The notes under the pieces were generated by a model, which was not told the DNA's origin, searched no databases, and saw only the letters and a program-made list of their open reading frames with translations. From positions 48,394,879 through 48,458,878 of the forward strand of contig CM074187.1 of assembly GCA_037179385.1 (NCBI GenBank): a DNA stretch of 64,000 nt. The letters run 5' to 3'. Shown here piece by piece: positions 1 to 12,157 of the stretch. The stretch comes from Holothuria scabra. Lineage: Eukaryota; Echinodermata; Holothuroidea; Aspidochirotida; Holothuriidae. A program made the translations under genes and the position numbers. Numbering within the stretch: position 1 is the first letter of the stretch; each line of letters opens with the position of its first letter.

Positions 1-783
1 AAAGCTTTGCAAGTTCAATTAATCACACTGTAAATATTGTATCTATTTTTCTTCTTTCTTCATATACTGTATGTTGTGTTGTAAATAAAGTTGTTTCTTT
101 TAGGGGAAAAAATACCACTCTTCCCGAATGAAAAAAAAAAGGTTTGGAAGACTACATTTTCTATGAAACTTTAAAGTTTCAGATCCCTCTTTAAACGTTC
201 AGTAAATTTTGACAAACCTAGAATTTCAATACTAGTTTTGAGTAGGCTAAATTTTGACTGTGTCAGCATTGTTACATAACCAAGTGTAATCGTGTAAATA
301 CACATTTAAAGGAAATTGTAAGGTCAGTGAAGTAGAAAGTAACTTAAAATTGCAAACCTGTAAACAATATGGTAACTACAGTATATGAGCTGACATTTTT
401 CATTTTGGTGTCCAAAAAATCACCCTCCTCAAACTCAGATTTGAGGTGATATGGCTGTGAAACTGCACTCCCATGCCTCAAAATTCAAGGCCTGCTTAAG
501 GCATGCATGACCAAGAAGCGCTGAATTTTCCAATTCCTGAATTATTCCAGTTTAAATATCCCAAGCCTAACTGTTAGACCTTGGGCATATGAAGTTGCAA
601 AAGTGCAAATACTGATCATCCAAAGGACAAGAACTTGGAGAAGGCAATCCTTCAATCTAACTCAAAGACTGGTAGTTATAGGTCATTGGTACAGTATGCT
701 CCAAAATTACTGTATGCCTAATGTCAAACCATAGGCCTAATGTTAAACTTTAATACAGTAGCATGGTTATATGAAAGTTTTAA
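1..783. other. No gene seen
   Basis: AT-rich sequence without a convincing open frame, splice-bounded exon or repeat that I recognise. An A-run lies near 127-138. Confidence 0.5.
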
Positions 784-1045
784 AGGTTAAGAGCAGTCCC
801 CCCAAACTTATTTTGAAGAAAAAGTTAAACAACACAATTTCCATCTTATTTCTCTTCAACATATAGATTTCATTACAATTTAAATATGACTTTACTTTTG
901 CATATTCAAGGTAAACCAAGCAATTATTTCTGGTAAATTTCACATTGGAAGAGAAAAAACATTGTCGCATGACTCCCAACAGTCAATCATGAAACTTGAC
1001 AGTCTATTACACTTCTTCCATTTGGGATGACTGCTCCTGTCTTTT
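784..1045 (+). mobile_element. MITE family A copy, TTAA-flanked
   Basis: A non-autonomous inverted-repeat element about 260 bp long, flanked by TTAA at 780-783 and at 1046-1049. The left end reads AGGTTAAGAGCAGTCC and the right end complements it (GACTGCTCCTGTC). The inner text 'AAACTTATTTTGAAG' and 'CAAGGTAAACCAAGC' recurs in at least six other places in this window. TTAA target sites are typical of piggyBac-type insertion; no transposase is present. Confidence 0.75.
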
Positions 1046-1136
1046 TTAAGCATTCCAGCACTATTTTGTAAAAATCATGATCAACTTGCCCTTTGAGTCA
1101 AAAATCTTATACCCAGGCCAAACTATCATTCCTTCA

Positions 1137-1408
1137 CTTTATTTTGATATGAACCATGCTGATAGAAGTACAGTAGCTAATGGTTGATTGGATTTGGGCT
1201 CTATTGTCAAAACTTCATGTTGTTTGATGCCCAAGTTTCCCGCACCATAAAGTTTTGTGATGGCATCCTTTGTTGGAGTAAAATCAGATGCTACATTTGT
1301 CAGATGTTGCCAAAAATGGTGCTTTGGCAATTCCTCAGTCATTAAATGAGTTAAAACTGATGTAAACTGGGGTTTTGTTGACAAAGTTAAAGACTGTTTT
1401 CTGTTCAT
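1137..1408 (-). CDS. Candidate terminal exon of an unidentified gene
   Basis: An open minus-strand frame reads to a stop at 1139-1141. The minus strand carries AATAAA at 1138-1143, overlapping that stop, as a last exon might. Upstream, AACAG at about 1402 could be an acceptor, but the polypyrimidine tract is weak. The C-terminal residues (HEVLTIEP, then PLATVLLSAWFISK) loosely recall the last helices of a death-fold domain, but this is pattern resemblance only. I do not recognise the gene and found no upstream exon for it. It could equally be a chance open frame of 89 codons. Confidence 0.2.
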
Positions 1409-2526
1409 TACAAATTAAAAGGCCTGGTGAAATTTGTCATTTAACCCCCCAAAATAGCACTAAGTAACAGTGCAAACAGTATTACTATTAAACATTGATT
1501 ATGCCCAAGATATAATTTATCAACACCAGTATTACAGATCTCCTAAGGATGGGATAAATGATTGAAATATACAGCCATTGATTTGAATCACTCTGCAACA
1601 CTACAGTACCTCAAATTTTAAGACAAATGTTTTTGACCCCTTGCCATGATAGCAAAAAAAAGACTTTACATCACTCTGCTTCGAAAAACCGATGTACATG
1701 CAAACATGCACAACATGTTTACAAACAGACCATCAAAGTTTTCAGTCCCAATAACACTGTGTGACCAAGAAAACAACAGATTTGTGACACTGCTTCAACA
1801 GCTTTTCCAAAAATATCGTTGTAGAAAATGAGGTAGCTAGGCCTGGGCCTAATTTCAAAATCCTGGACGACCTTGAAGCGAAATTGTACTCAAAATGGAT
1901 TTATTTTGATGAAAAGTGTCACGCTCTTAATCTTTATTCATCCAATGGCTAGGATTTTGTGTTGCTACTGCGATGTAGTGAAACTTGTAAGGTATTCTAT
2001 TTCTGGGGTGCGCAATATTTACGGTCAAGTTACATTCGCGAAATGGCTACACATGCTGCTGTCTTCCGAGAGCGTTGCACAAAGAACAGATCGACAACAT
2101 CTCGAGTTCCATCTGTTCACTCAGTAACCAATACCGAAATTCATAGCTTTTCAGGTAGTAACTGAGATACATACCGCCATTTCTTTTCATCAAAGAAGGG
2201 ATGAAAAGGACTTTTTTCGTTATTTGTTACGATTATGCTAAAGTCCGCGCTGCACGGTTACTTCGATCAGCAAGGAAAGGGCCGGGTAGGACACATATAA
2301 CAGCAATACTATTACGGCTTCCTATTGGGTCGGTGTTACCATCGGGCGGAGGGCGGATGGTGTTACTAATTTAACTATCCTTTCTCTACGGTCAGTACAG
2401 CTTTTGTGGCAATCCTGGGCATTTACAGAAATCAATGTCTTTCACCATAATCTGAAATGTTTTGGGGAAAAAGATTACTAGGTCATATGGTGCTGGTGGT
2501 ACAATCTGAGAGGAAATCATTGGACA
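1409..2526. other. No gene seen
   Basis: Small open frames at 1646-1831, 1873-2127 and 1959-2165 overlap in different frames, lack splice signals and resemble nothing known to me. The stretch 2220-2420 is more GC- and CpG-rich than its surroundings. Confidence 0.4.
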
Positions 2527-2715
2527 GCACTTATTTTGAAGCAACAGCTAAACATCGCAATTTTACCTTTTTTCAGCTTAAAGCATCTTTCATCATATTT
2601 ACAACTTCAATACTGCATATTCAAGGTAAAACGAGCAGCCACTTCTTGTAAATTTCAGATTTCAAGAGAAAAATTGTTGTCACACTACTTCAAGTTGGGG
2701 GGGTGCTCTTTCCTG
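2527..2715 (+). mobile_element. MITE family A copy, truncated
   Basis: The inner part of family A is recognisable from TTATTTTGAAGCAACAGC through CAAGGTAAAACGAGCAGC to CTTCAAGTTGGGG. The outer TTAA-adjacent ends are missing or degraded. Confidence 0.65.
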
Positions 2716-3616
2716 GTGCAATACCAAAAGAGTTGCACTTTTAGAAGGCACAAACAAGTTGGATAGATAACCACTCTGCAAGGTACTTAAGTTCGGTGCA
2801 CAACTGACTTCATCAGTCACACAACCAATTTTAGTGGCAAGCCTATGCCAAGAAGGAGGAAAGTCGGAGTGCTGGGAAATAATGCACTATAGTACATCAA
2901 GTAGAATGTAGGTCAACAGTCATCAAAGCTCCAATTTATAGTCTTGGTCAAGACCCTAAAGTTAGTGACCCTTTAGTTAGTGCAGAAATTGCACACTCTC
3001 TCTAGTGTGCCCTCAATTATCTTCAAAAGTTCTCAGCTCAGTATTAGGATTACTGAAGCAAATCTCTGTGCACAATTGTCAAGTTTAAAGCCTGCCCTCG
3101 ATTTTGAATCCTTGGGGAGGAAAGGTGTAATTTCTTGACCAAGAATACTATGTATATGTTGAGCTCATGCAAAACACACAATTGATTGAGAATTCACTTT
3201 GGCTGTTTGTGTAGTTTTGACATAATGTGCAATAATCACTGTCTGGACAACAGGCTGGGCATCAACAAGCTTCCAATTCACAAAAAAAAAACAAACCCAT
3301 GCTTTGAAAGGAGCAGCACCACAGAGGAAATATTCATCTTAATCTTAGGGTTACCCCATGTGTAGTTTTCTAAGAGTAAAACACTCCCTCGAAGCACATC
3401 CCCCCCCCCCCCCGGGCCCTGCTTGGCCCACCTACCAATGCAGGTTCTGACCAGAAAAATAAGGACAAGGAAATCATCAAAACAATAATCCTCAGGTTTT
3501 CCGCATTATTTTATTTTTATGCATCTAAACATTGTAACACATTTTCATCAGACTGATAAAAAACACTATAGACATCTAACATTTTGAAGATTATTGAAAC
3601 AATAAATCCAACTTAA
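2716..3616. other. No gene; dispersed-repeat fragment at 2765-2890
   Basis: The segment about 2765-2890 contains TTTTAGTGGCAAGCCTATGC, which also occurs at 55721-55740, followed in both places by a GGAAAGTCGGAG/GGAAAGCCGGAG stretch. It is therefore a copy of a dispersed repeat. A run of C lies at about 3402-3413. Nothing else was recognised. Confidence 0.5.
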
Positions 3617-3870
3617 AGAGCAAGAGCAAGCAGTTACCCAAAACTTATTTGAAAGTAACTGCTTAATATTACAATCTTATTATTACTCTTGAAAACCTTC
3701 TTTAATAATACGTTATGGCATCAATACTACACATTCAAGGTAAACTAGGCAGTTACTTCTTGTAGATTTCACATTTGAGAAGAAAAAATAGTCACATGAC
3801 TCTTAAGAGACAATCATGAAACAGGACAGTCTACTAAAACACTTCAAATTGGCGAGACTGCATTTCCCCT
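3617..3870 (+). mobile_element. MITE family A copy, TTAA-flanked
   Basis: TTAA sits at 613-616 of this thousand and again at 3871-3874. The left end is AGAGCAAGAGCAAGCAG, the right end GACTGCATTTCCCCT. The middle has CAAGGTAAACTAGGCAG and CACATGACTCTTAAGAG, as in the other copies. Confidence 0.75.
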
Positions 3871-6029
3871 TTAATTTTTTTACTCCTCACATAAACTTCT
3901 TTCAAAATTATAACATCTCAATAAAAAGTAAAACCTCTGTCTTGTGATTCTTCTCTGGCACAAAAGAAAAAAAATAAACTGTACCTACACAAGGACATTA
4001 ACAACTAGAACTGCATTTGCTTGCAAATACGCAGAATTGTAGTGCGTGTTAGAGATGTCTTTTCAGTTAGTACAGTAGCCCAGTTTTTATTTGAACTTTA
4101 GGATTTGTTCATGGCGGGAAGAGGGGCTGTTGTTTCTTTTTGGCCACTCCTCTCAACCCTATTTCTTGATAGTACAAAGATGGACCACTTGTCTCCCAGC
4201 TCCTTGGATGGACGCATAAAGAAATCATAGAAGAGTAACCAATGATGGAGTAAATCCGGACCTGCTAGTGATAGTCAGTCACTAGCTTTATTTTGAAGCA
4301 TATTTGCCAACAATGAAGCAAGTGCTGAGTAGTCCTTGAACAAGACCGTGTACTGCGCTTAACGGTAGGACCTACTCCGCATACAGTCTAGTGTGGAGTA
4401 AAATGAAGTGGACGAAGCATAGTGCCGTTCAAGGACTCGTGCTGAGTAGCCTACTTAGCCATACGTTATGCTCTGTTGTGTTGTTTACTCCTGCCTAAAA
4501 TGGTGTTATCGGTTCTCGACTCCTCTTTCACCGTTCTTTTTGTTAAATAATGACGCCCTCTTAAGCTCTCTGACTGCACCGCTGCATGCATATGACAACT
4601 GTCTCGTGGAAGGAGGCCGAATAACTGTACGTGTTGACGCTGTTGTGTTTTAACATCCGTGTTTCGTTAATTCGCAATGCATGCAACATGCATGCTGTCA
4701 AAACGTTTCGGTCAGACTGCTGTCAAAATAGCTTCTGCTTTTACCACTGAAATAAAGCATGATAATAGAACTGCAGCACAAGTCGCTTAATCCAATGCAG
4801 TAAAGCCAATTCGTTCCGTACAGGGAATTGGCAATACTCTGCTCCGTAGTAGCTAGATGAAGATACTGTACATAACGTCTTGATACTGTTCAACGATAGT
4901 GGACGCAATGGCGCCGTGTTACGTATGCCAATTTGGAAGCAGCGATTGATTCTCCAGGCTTATCACTTCAGTGTGAAAAGGCCGAACCACATTACATCGC
5001 GTTTTCTGGAAATTTATCCGCAATGCTCTTTCATGAAGCTAACTCCTTAAATCAGCCTTGTAAGTGTGGTATTTGCTTTTCTGAAGTTGTTTTTTGTTTA
5101 AAGACGGCCACAGATTGCACTTACTGCTATTGTTAAAGGGTAGAGCTTGGATATTTGTACGAACTAAGTTACGGTACGCGCAGGAAAATGAGTTGTGGGC
5201 CATAACAGGCTTCACAAAAGAAATTGTCAGTCGGCCAGTAAATGCCAATATTGTAGTGCGGCGCACTACAATAATTACAAATTTCAGACTACTTTTCTGT
5301 TTTACAAACAAAATAAAACAAAAAAGAAATTAAAAAGTAAATTCAAAATAGGCATGCCACATAACATGAATTATCAGCCTGCAATGCAGTGGAAATTTTA
5401 TTCTATGAGCTGTTATTTCTTTTCTTCACAGACAAAATGTGTAACTTCACAGTCTGAGAGTGGTAGGAAAGATGACAAACTGAATTTTACTACAGATTTT
5501 AAACCACCATTCTTAAAATCCTTCTTGCACTCTATTCACACAAACAATCTATCAATACGGCACTTCTATTTAATTCCCTTTTCATGAACTGCTTTTGATG
5601 TTCGATCAATATCTTCATCACTGAATTCTATGTTTGCTCACAAGTTTACGGAATATTAATCTGTTTCCATTAAAATAATTTCAGTTACAATTTTATTTCT
5701 TTGGCAAAAATCAATACATTTTGAATGTTGTTTAAGTACTTGAGTTGTCCCTGGGTTCCCTTTTTACAATGAAGATGGACTCATTACAAATTTTCTAGCT
5801 TAAATACACAAACCATAGCTGGTACTAAACTAGTCATTGTTTCAAAAATATGACAAGATCCAAAATGTTACACCTTAGGTAAATTTCAAGCTTATTTTAG
5901 TCTATGTCTAACTTTTAAACAAAACAATAAATTGAGGTCAAGACGCTGTATCTTAAAAATATTTTTCAAACAAACACACAAACAAACATGCTCTCTTCTA
6001 ATAGAAGGGAGTCAATTTAAATTTTGATA
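3871..6029. other. No gene seen
   Basis: Open frames here (for example 4933-5136, 5094-5333 and 5195-5587, up to 130 codons) overlap one another on both strands and show no domain, conserved motif or splice context that I recognise. The part 4340-5290 has more CpG than its flanks. No recognised repeat. Confidence 0.4.
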
Positions 6030-6670
6030 CAAAAAGTTGTCACATTTTCACCTAAAAAAAAACTTGAGGCAAGCACTTATGACATCATATCCTCATATTA
6101 ACCCTTTTGCAGCCAGTGTAACAACATCCTTTTCAGCCGAAAAGTTAAAAACTACACAACCATTTTATGTAATCATACGTATGTGGCTGTGAACAGACAC
6201 TTCTATGGATAGGCAATATTTCGTAAGTGGCTGCAAAAGTGTTAATGAACAGTCCTTTGTTTTTCTTCTAATTTATAACCAATTTTCTCCTAAACTATCT
6301 CATGTTATCAGACCGTAATTGCATAGGTGTCATGAGAACTTTACACACTTTGCATTCCCCATGGGGAGGTCCTATCTCCATAAACTTCAAGTTCAACACA
6401 ATAGATTGAAAAAACAATAAGACAATAAGAAACAAAACATTCCTTGTCAAATGTGAGGAAGTGATGTAACCTCTGGTGCCCTCAAGCTCACTTTGGAACA
6501 CAAATCTAGTAACTTCATTTGTTGATATATCGAGATGTCCAATTTGAATAAAAAGTTTGCAAAATTGTGTGGGTTCAGTTCCTCCGTGACATATGAAATT
6601 GACATTTTTGCTTTAATTTCCCTATTGAGGAAATGAAGCATCTTTAATTCATTCAGCTGTCTAACCTTTT
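6030..6670. repeat. Dispersed repeat family C, full-looking copy
   Basis: Shares blocks with 19445-19780 (inverted), 23845-24005 and 27500-27785. Diagnostic shared text includes GCAAGCACTTATGACATCA, ACTTTACACACTTTGCATTC and CACTTTGGAACACAAATC. No coding capacity. It contains a smaller TTAA-flanked element at 6102-6241. The exact boundaries are not determined. Confidence 0.55.
6102..6241. mobile_element. Short TTAA-flanked MITE (CCCTTTTGCAGCC ends)
   Basis: A 140-bp insertion with TTAA on both sides (6098-6101 and 6242-6245). The left end is CCCTTTTGCAGCCAGTGT; the right end, complemented, is CACTTTTGCAGCCACTTACG. It sits inside the family C repeat. The same end occurs at about 18318. piggyBac-like by ends and target site. 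Confidence 0.7.
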
Positions 6671-7553
6671 AGAAAAAATATGTTGTACAAATAGACAACT
6701 AACTGAAAGACACAGAAGCACTCATTTTCTGTGAACATAGAAACAAACTACAAAGTATACGTATGCACTAACAACTCAAAGCACTGGTTTAACGAAAGGC
6801 ACTTTAGTTTGGCTCAGAACCAAATGTGACAGTATGTTTAACAGATTCTGCAAATGTGCACAATTTCCTGCCAATGACATACAAACTTGCACCTGAAAAC
6901 TGAACCTGGCATGTAAAGAAAGCAATGAGATATCTTCTTCCTGTGGGCTGGGGATTTGTAGAATATGCCCAGGGTACGTCCCCGCTGTCGTTAGAGGCTA
7001 CTAAAGGGAAACCAAACTTGAAACATACTTGAAAATAAATTTAAACTTTGAAATTTTAATCAAGTTGCCTGACACTACATAATACACTTGTGTTAGTGTG
7101 TCATTAAATCTCATATAACTAGCAAATTCTTTGCAAGGTTTGACAATAACATTTTATTTAAAATGATATTTAACTCTAAAGCAGCCCTTCTCACCCTTTT
7201 ACAACTCAAGGACCACTGTGACTTTCAAAATTTTTGCGAAGAGCTTTACAGCCCAACAGTTGGAAAGCAACCCTCTAAAGGGACCTGTTGGGTTGATGTC
7301 AATTATTTTGTGACCAGTTTGAAGGAAATTCTTGCATGACGATGCTTCTAACTAGAGCCCCAATTGCTGCAATTGCTCAACCTTCTGATGTGAAGACCTG
7401 TTCAGTTTTCAATTTATTTTGAACCCAATCATGGTTTATACTTTATACATACCTAAACCTCATGTTGGCTATTTAGCATGCACCATTTTGCACATAGTAG
7501 TTGGACAGTGTTGCCTTTTAGGTGTGGGTATAGTGCTCTTTGTATATGTTTAA
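6671..7553. other. No gene seen
   Basis: Nothing recognised on either strand beyond short chance open frames. Confidence 0.4.
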
Positions 7554-7646
7554 AGGTCCCCAAACTTATTTTGAAGCAACTGCTAAATCTCACTATTTTC
7601 TTCTTATTTCTCTTCAAAGTATCTGTCATAATATTTTATGCCTTAA

Positions 7647-7943
7647 AGGACCAATTCCCTCACCCCAAACTACAATTTTGATAGGGGGTTACCGAAATTC
7701 TCAATTGGCTCAGCTCTTTGATTGACAGTTAGTTCAAACAATGCAGAATACCAAAGCTTATATTACACAGCATTAACTGTACTGAAAGTGTTTTGATTAT
7801 ACACATTGACCTTTTTTACACTCACCCTGAAGCAATAAACTGAGATTGCGTCTGAACGAGGATGAATTTCATACAATTGTGGGAGGGGCTTAAGTAAGAA
7901 GGTTAGGAGAATTGGGACTGTTTGGGGTGAGAGAATTGGGGCT
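7647..7943 (+). mobile_element. MITE family B copy, 297 bp, TTAA-flanked
   Basis: Flanked by TTAA at 7643-7646 and 7944-7947. The ends are AGGACCAATTCCCTCACCCC and, complemented, AGCCCCAATTCTCTCACCCC. The copy at 33086-33382 is also exactly 297 bp, and two further copies lie in tandem at 49951-50755. Non-coding. Confidence 0.85.
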
Positions 7944-7949
7944 TTAAAT

Positions 7950-10547
7950 TAGGGATGCACCGGATATCCGGTCCGGCCGGATAATCCGGCCAGATAGTGA
8001 AAAATATCCGGTTCCGGCCGGATTTTTTTTAATCCGGCCGGAACCAGATTTTTCTGTAAACTTGGGTAGCATTACAGTATGTACACGAGTTAAAACAAAC
8101 ATGAAAACTGCAGTAACTGTCTCATAATTAGTTTAAAGTTCAAAAATTATAGCTTATCAGTGCATGTTACAGTATATAACATTTGAACACCTTTATTTAG
8201 CCCTTAAAAATGACTGAATCAAACAGGCAGCAAAGTTTTTAAGTAACTGATAAACATGTAGTTTTAAGAGTAACTGATTTACATGTACATGTAACAAATA
8301 TGGCTTCAAATTCTCCCAGCTGTGTGAAATAAACTGAGTGGATTAAAAGACCTTTCATGCAATTTAAATAAGTCTACTGCAGTGCACAGTAGTACTGTGC
8401 AAAATGGATAATCCATATTACAGTTGTACCTGAGTCACATCATTCAAGGCAGTGTTTCAGTTTAATTGCATTGGGTTGTCTATAAAATACACACTTGAAC
8501 ACTTCACTTTACTTTTCTTTACTTTTTAACACTTACTTGCCCATTAAAGTGGTGTAGTAGAAGCAGGAAATGTGTTTCATCTTGAATTTAAGAAGACATT
8601 ACTCATTACAAATTAAAGTTGCCTATGGGGTCAATATTAATGTTTTCTGTCCCTAATAATTAATCACACACACTTAAGTATACACAATATGATTAGTGTT
8701 CGACTGATCATCTGTTAAGTAATGGACATCTAGCCGATTATTCCGTCATTGGTAAATAATCGGCATTGGTAAAATTCTGCCATTTAACCGATCATTGCCA
8801 CCGATTATTTGCAAACTGGAAAAAACAGGCTAAATATACTTGAAAAAGGGCTCTTAGTTTCCTTAAAATCCCTGTAAATACTCAATCCTTTAACTTCCTG
8901 CCAAAACTAGATGCATTGATAATCACAAACGTATAAATTTAACCCCTGCCATGGGAATGATTGTTTGATATTTTACGCTATAACCCGTTTGTTTCACCTG
9001 AAATTAAATTTAGATTTGCATTCAAGGTGTATTCCTTGCTGTCTCTCAGAAAGCGCCGCGTTAGTTGCTGTACAAACTGTTCTGCGCAATACGCATAGAA
9101 CACACTGGCTTATATAGCCAGCTAGCGAAGCCCGGCGAGTCCCATGCTAAATTCACATGGAAACGGCACAACAAATATCTGCCTATGTGGATTATGTGGG
9201 GATCTGACTTTCTTGCATTTCAGTTGCAGATTCCTTTTAAACAAGACGTAAGTTTTGGAAGAGAACTACTAAAAATATACAGGGATATTTATATCTGAAA
9301 GGAACCACAAGATACATTAATCGGGTGCAATTGTTTTGCTGCCCAGAACTACTAAGATTATTATAATTGCTCTACATGCGGTCGGTTAAGACGGGAGCTC
9401 GAGGGTACAATTCAGTACAGTAAAAGAATGGAAATGTCCCGACATGATTGGGGGATGAAAACTAGACAGAGCATGATGTTGGCCTTAGAACTAAATTATC
9501 AAAGGGCATACTGTACTGTATGACATCGACTGCAAACAATTCTATTGCATTAACAGTTGATTTTTATCTTCACTTTTGAATTGAAAATATTACCCCTATA
9601 AAAACGATATCCCGTTTGTGAAACGAACGGAACTATTCCCAATATTTTCTATCCTACACTGGTTATGGTATACACGATGTGCCCGAAGCAAGGGGTGCTA
9701 CTATAGAGACAAACATGTGATTTCCGTCTTTCTAATAATCGGTAATCGGCATCGGGCCGATTGTTTAATTAATTAATCGGTAATTGGGTATTACCCATTA
9801 TAGCATAATCGGTTGACCACTAAATATGTTATCAAACATATAATATACGTAATGTCAGAATGTGTGATATACAGTATCTCTGCCAAAAAATTATTAATGA
9901 TAAATGTGCTTCAGTTTTTTGATATCATGGCATGTTTAAATACTAGAAATGGTGTTTAAAACAATGGTGCTGTGCATAGTTAAAAACCTTAACCCTAGAG
10001 TCTTTTTACAGTACATATGAGCAGTCCATTCAGTAATCACTATCCAAGGACTCTCTTTGCCAAGCATTACTGGTCTACATAATTTGTACAATTTTTTTGA
10101 ACAAGTAGTGATGTACTCTAGTTCAAAAAGAACAAACTGATATGCAAAACAACTTTCAATATTCCCTTAGGAGTTTTCTCTACAAATACTCACTTAAGGA
10201 GGGAAAATACAAAGAGCTCTTACTTGCCCCGCTTTGCAACGGTTTTGCTGTACTTCTGCAGGAACTGTTTTTCATGCCTTTTTTCTATTATATTGGAATT
10301 TTTGGTTACAAAATTAGTTTATTGCACTTGTACAACACTTGAAGACAAATTTATAGACATTTCCCATTAGTCCTTCACAAACATTATGTTACAAAGCAGT
10401 AAACTCCTATCCCAGGGTTTCTCTGCTTTTCTGAATTTCACATTATTCATCTGCATTGCAAAAATCCGGTTCCGGCCGGATTTCAAGTTGGTTCCGGCAA
10501 AATCCGGTTCCGGCCGGATCCAAAATTATGGTTCCGGTCCATCCCTA
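7950..10547. mobile_element. Non-autonomous hAT-type element
   Basis: The terminal inverted repeats are TAGGGATGCACCGGATATCC at the left and, complemented, TAGGGATGGACCGGAACC at the right. They are flanked by a perfect 8-bp duplication, CTTTAAAT, at 7942-7949 and 10548-10555. An 8-bp target site and a (T/C)AGGGATG start are hallmarks of hAT elements. Subterminal CCGGTTCCGGCCGG motifs repeat at both ends. No transposase frame was found, and a second element (8694-9822) is inserted in it. Confidence 0.9.
8694..9822. mobile_element. Second hAT-type element nested in the first
   Basis: The ends are TAGTGTTCGACTGATCAT and, complemented, TAGTGGTCAACCGATTAT. The flanks are AATATGAT (8686-8693) and AATATGTT (9823-9830), an 8-bp target duplication with one mismatch. 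ATCGG-type motifs recur subterminally. A 77-codon frame at 9065-9298 resembles no transposase, so the element looks non-autonomous. Confidence 0.85.
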
Positions 10548-10706
10548 CTTTAAATGATACATAGCCAAGGTAATCTAAGCAGTTACTCTTCATAAATATG
10601 ATTTCACAATTGAGAAGAAATATATTGTCACATGGTCCTTGAGAGCCAATGATGAACAAGGACAATCTTCTATACTAGTTCAAGTTGCAATTACTGCACT
10701 TCCCCC

Positions 10707-11472
10707 TTAAACAGAAACTATTCCACACAATGGATTCATGAATGTGGGATAAGGTCAAATCTCCACCATTTTTCATAACTTCTACTTCACCTACACCATG
10801 AAAACAAAAGATGATGAGCCAAATATAGGACCCTGGATAAAACAATGAACCAACTGTATGCAATGTCCTCAAATAACAGAGGGCAGTGTAACAGACACCC
10901 CATTGTTGTAGGATTAGTTTGCTTTCAGCATGGAAATCCCAGATACAATTGCAGTGTTTCTTCCCTGCTATTAGGAAGAACTGCCATCACAGGGCATGAA
11001 TTGTAAACAAAGGACACTGGCAAAAAAGGAATGTACCCCCAGTTGGGTAACAGGTACCTGAAGTTTGGTACCAGCTCTGTGTGACAGAGTGTTAACTTTT
11101 GATGTCTTGGAGATAGTGAGGGCCCGTCCTAGATTATTTTCATATACTTGTTCCACAATTTTCTAAAAGAGTGGGTATTCCTTTTCATTGTTAAGATTAG
11201 GAGGCACGTACATTCCATGGATACCAAACTCAGGCCTAAACAATACATTCATTTTGTCAACAGAAGTTTCCAAACTGAGTCTTCCACACACTGAAAGAGA
11301 TACATCCCTTTTGGAAGAGTCCATGTGTCTTGTTTTGAAATATTATGTTTACATGGTCTTACATTTGACTCTTTTCTGATGACCTCTGACCTCCACCAAA
11401 ACTCATATGGTACTTAAATTCTCTGACCAGGGAATACCAGATTTGTTAAATAATGTTAATGGAAATATCATG
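10707..11472. other. No gene seen
   Basis: Intergenic stretch downstream of SPPL2. No exon or repeat recognised. Confidence 0.4.
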
Positions 11473-11478
11473 TTTATT
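11473..11478 (-). promoter_or_regulatory. Candidate polyadenylation signal for SPPL2
   Basis: AATAAA on the minus strand about 475 bp after the SPPL2 stop codon. The canonical hexamer and position are plausible, but I cannot see which site is used. A SINE lies between stop and signal and would then be in the 3' UTR. Confidence 0.3.
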
Positions 11479-11502
11479 TTGTTGGCATGGGTTAGATGAG
11501 GT

Positions 11503-11735
11503 TTTATGGCTCAGTTGCTGACCAACTGATTTAAGACGGGAAGGCCACAGCCTTTTTTCCAGTTGTGGCTCATTGGTTTTTTCCCCTCCTCATTGGTTAT
11601 GCTGAGCACCAAGCACAATGGCAGCAGGTTCCATTTTTAAAGTTTTCGGTATTAAACAGCATGGAGTCAAATTCCAGACCCTCCAGCTGAAAACCAGATG
11701 CTCTAACCACTTGAACATGCAGTCAGCACACACAC
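11503..11735 (-). mobile_element. tRNA-derived SINE, family S
   Basis: On the minus strand a tRNA-like head carries an A-box-like GTGGTTAGAGC (11699-11714 region) and a B-box-like GGAATTTGACTCC (11664-11676). The body that follows contains CCAATGAGCCACAACTGG. The same body occurs at 20480-20675. Acts as a pol III-transcribed retroposon; no coding capacity. Confidence 0.7.
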
Positions 11736-11951
11736 TTACACTCTATTGAGGGCATCATTGACTACCCTAAACTACATTTATGCTATGAAATCAAGTCGTT
11801 GGTTTCCCAAAGTATATGACGTCCCTTCTATCAACCATGGCAAATTCCTGTAGCAAAAAATATCAGCACCCTATCATAATTTTGCACTCATAGATATAAC
11901 TAACTTGCTAGTTATGATACCTTTAAGAATAATTATAGAATGATTTCAAAT

Positions 11952-12157
11952 TTAGTCAACAGCTGCATTTATTTCTCCACCTAACGGAATGTGGTCTTTC
12001 AAGGGAGCACCACTCCAAAGAGCTTTCAATTCTCTCCGTAAAAGGCCAATCACAGTCACTGTTATGAGGGTGCTGGGCACAATATACACCAATGCTGGTT
12101 GGCCGGTTTTCATCAACACGAGAGCCAAAAATGTGCATAAGAGACCAAATCCATATG
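11952..12157 (-). CDS. SPPL2: SPPL2 exon 13 (PAL motif, stop)
   Basis: 206 bp including TAA at 11954-11952, residues 454-521. [20 protein letters not shown] contains the PAL motif that shapes the active site; [10 protein letters not shown] follows as in the family. The tail is short ([15 protein letters not shown]). Acceptor TTTTTTTTCAG. Confidence 0.95.

Larger units (their letters stand above)
7554..10706 (+). mobile_element. MITE family A copy split by nested insertions
   Basis: The left half (7554-7642) begins AGGTCCCCAAACTTATTTTG after TTAA at 7550-7553. The right half resumes at about 10556 (GATACATAGCCAAGGTAATC) and ends before TTAA at 10707-10710. Joined, the halves match the layout of the uninterrupted copy at 20008-20261. 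Between them lie a family B MITE and two hAT elements, one inside the other, so this is the oldest insertion of the stack. Confidence 0.75.

Noticed and set aside
5195..5587. 130-codon plus-strand open frame
   Set aside because: Overlaps frames on both strands, no motif, no splice signals. Treated as chance.
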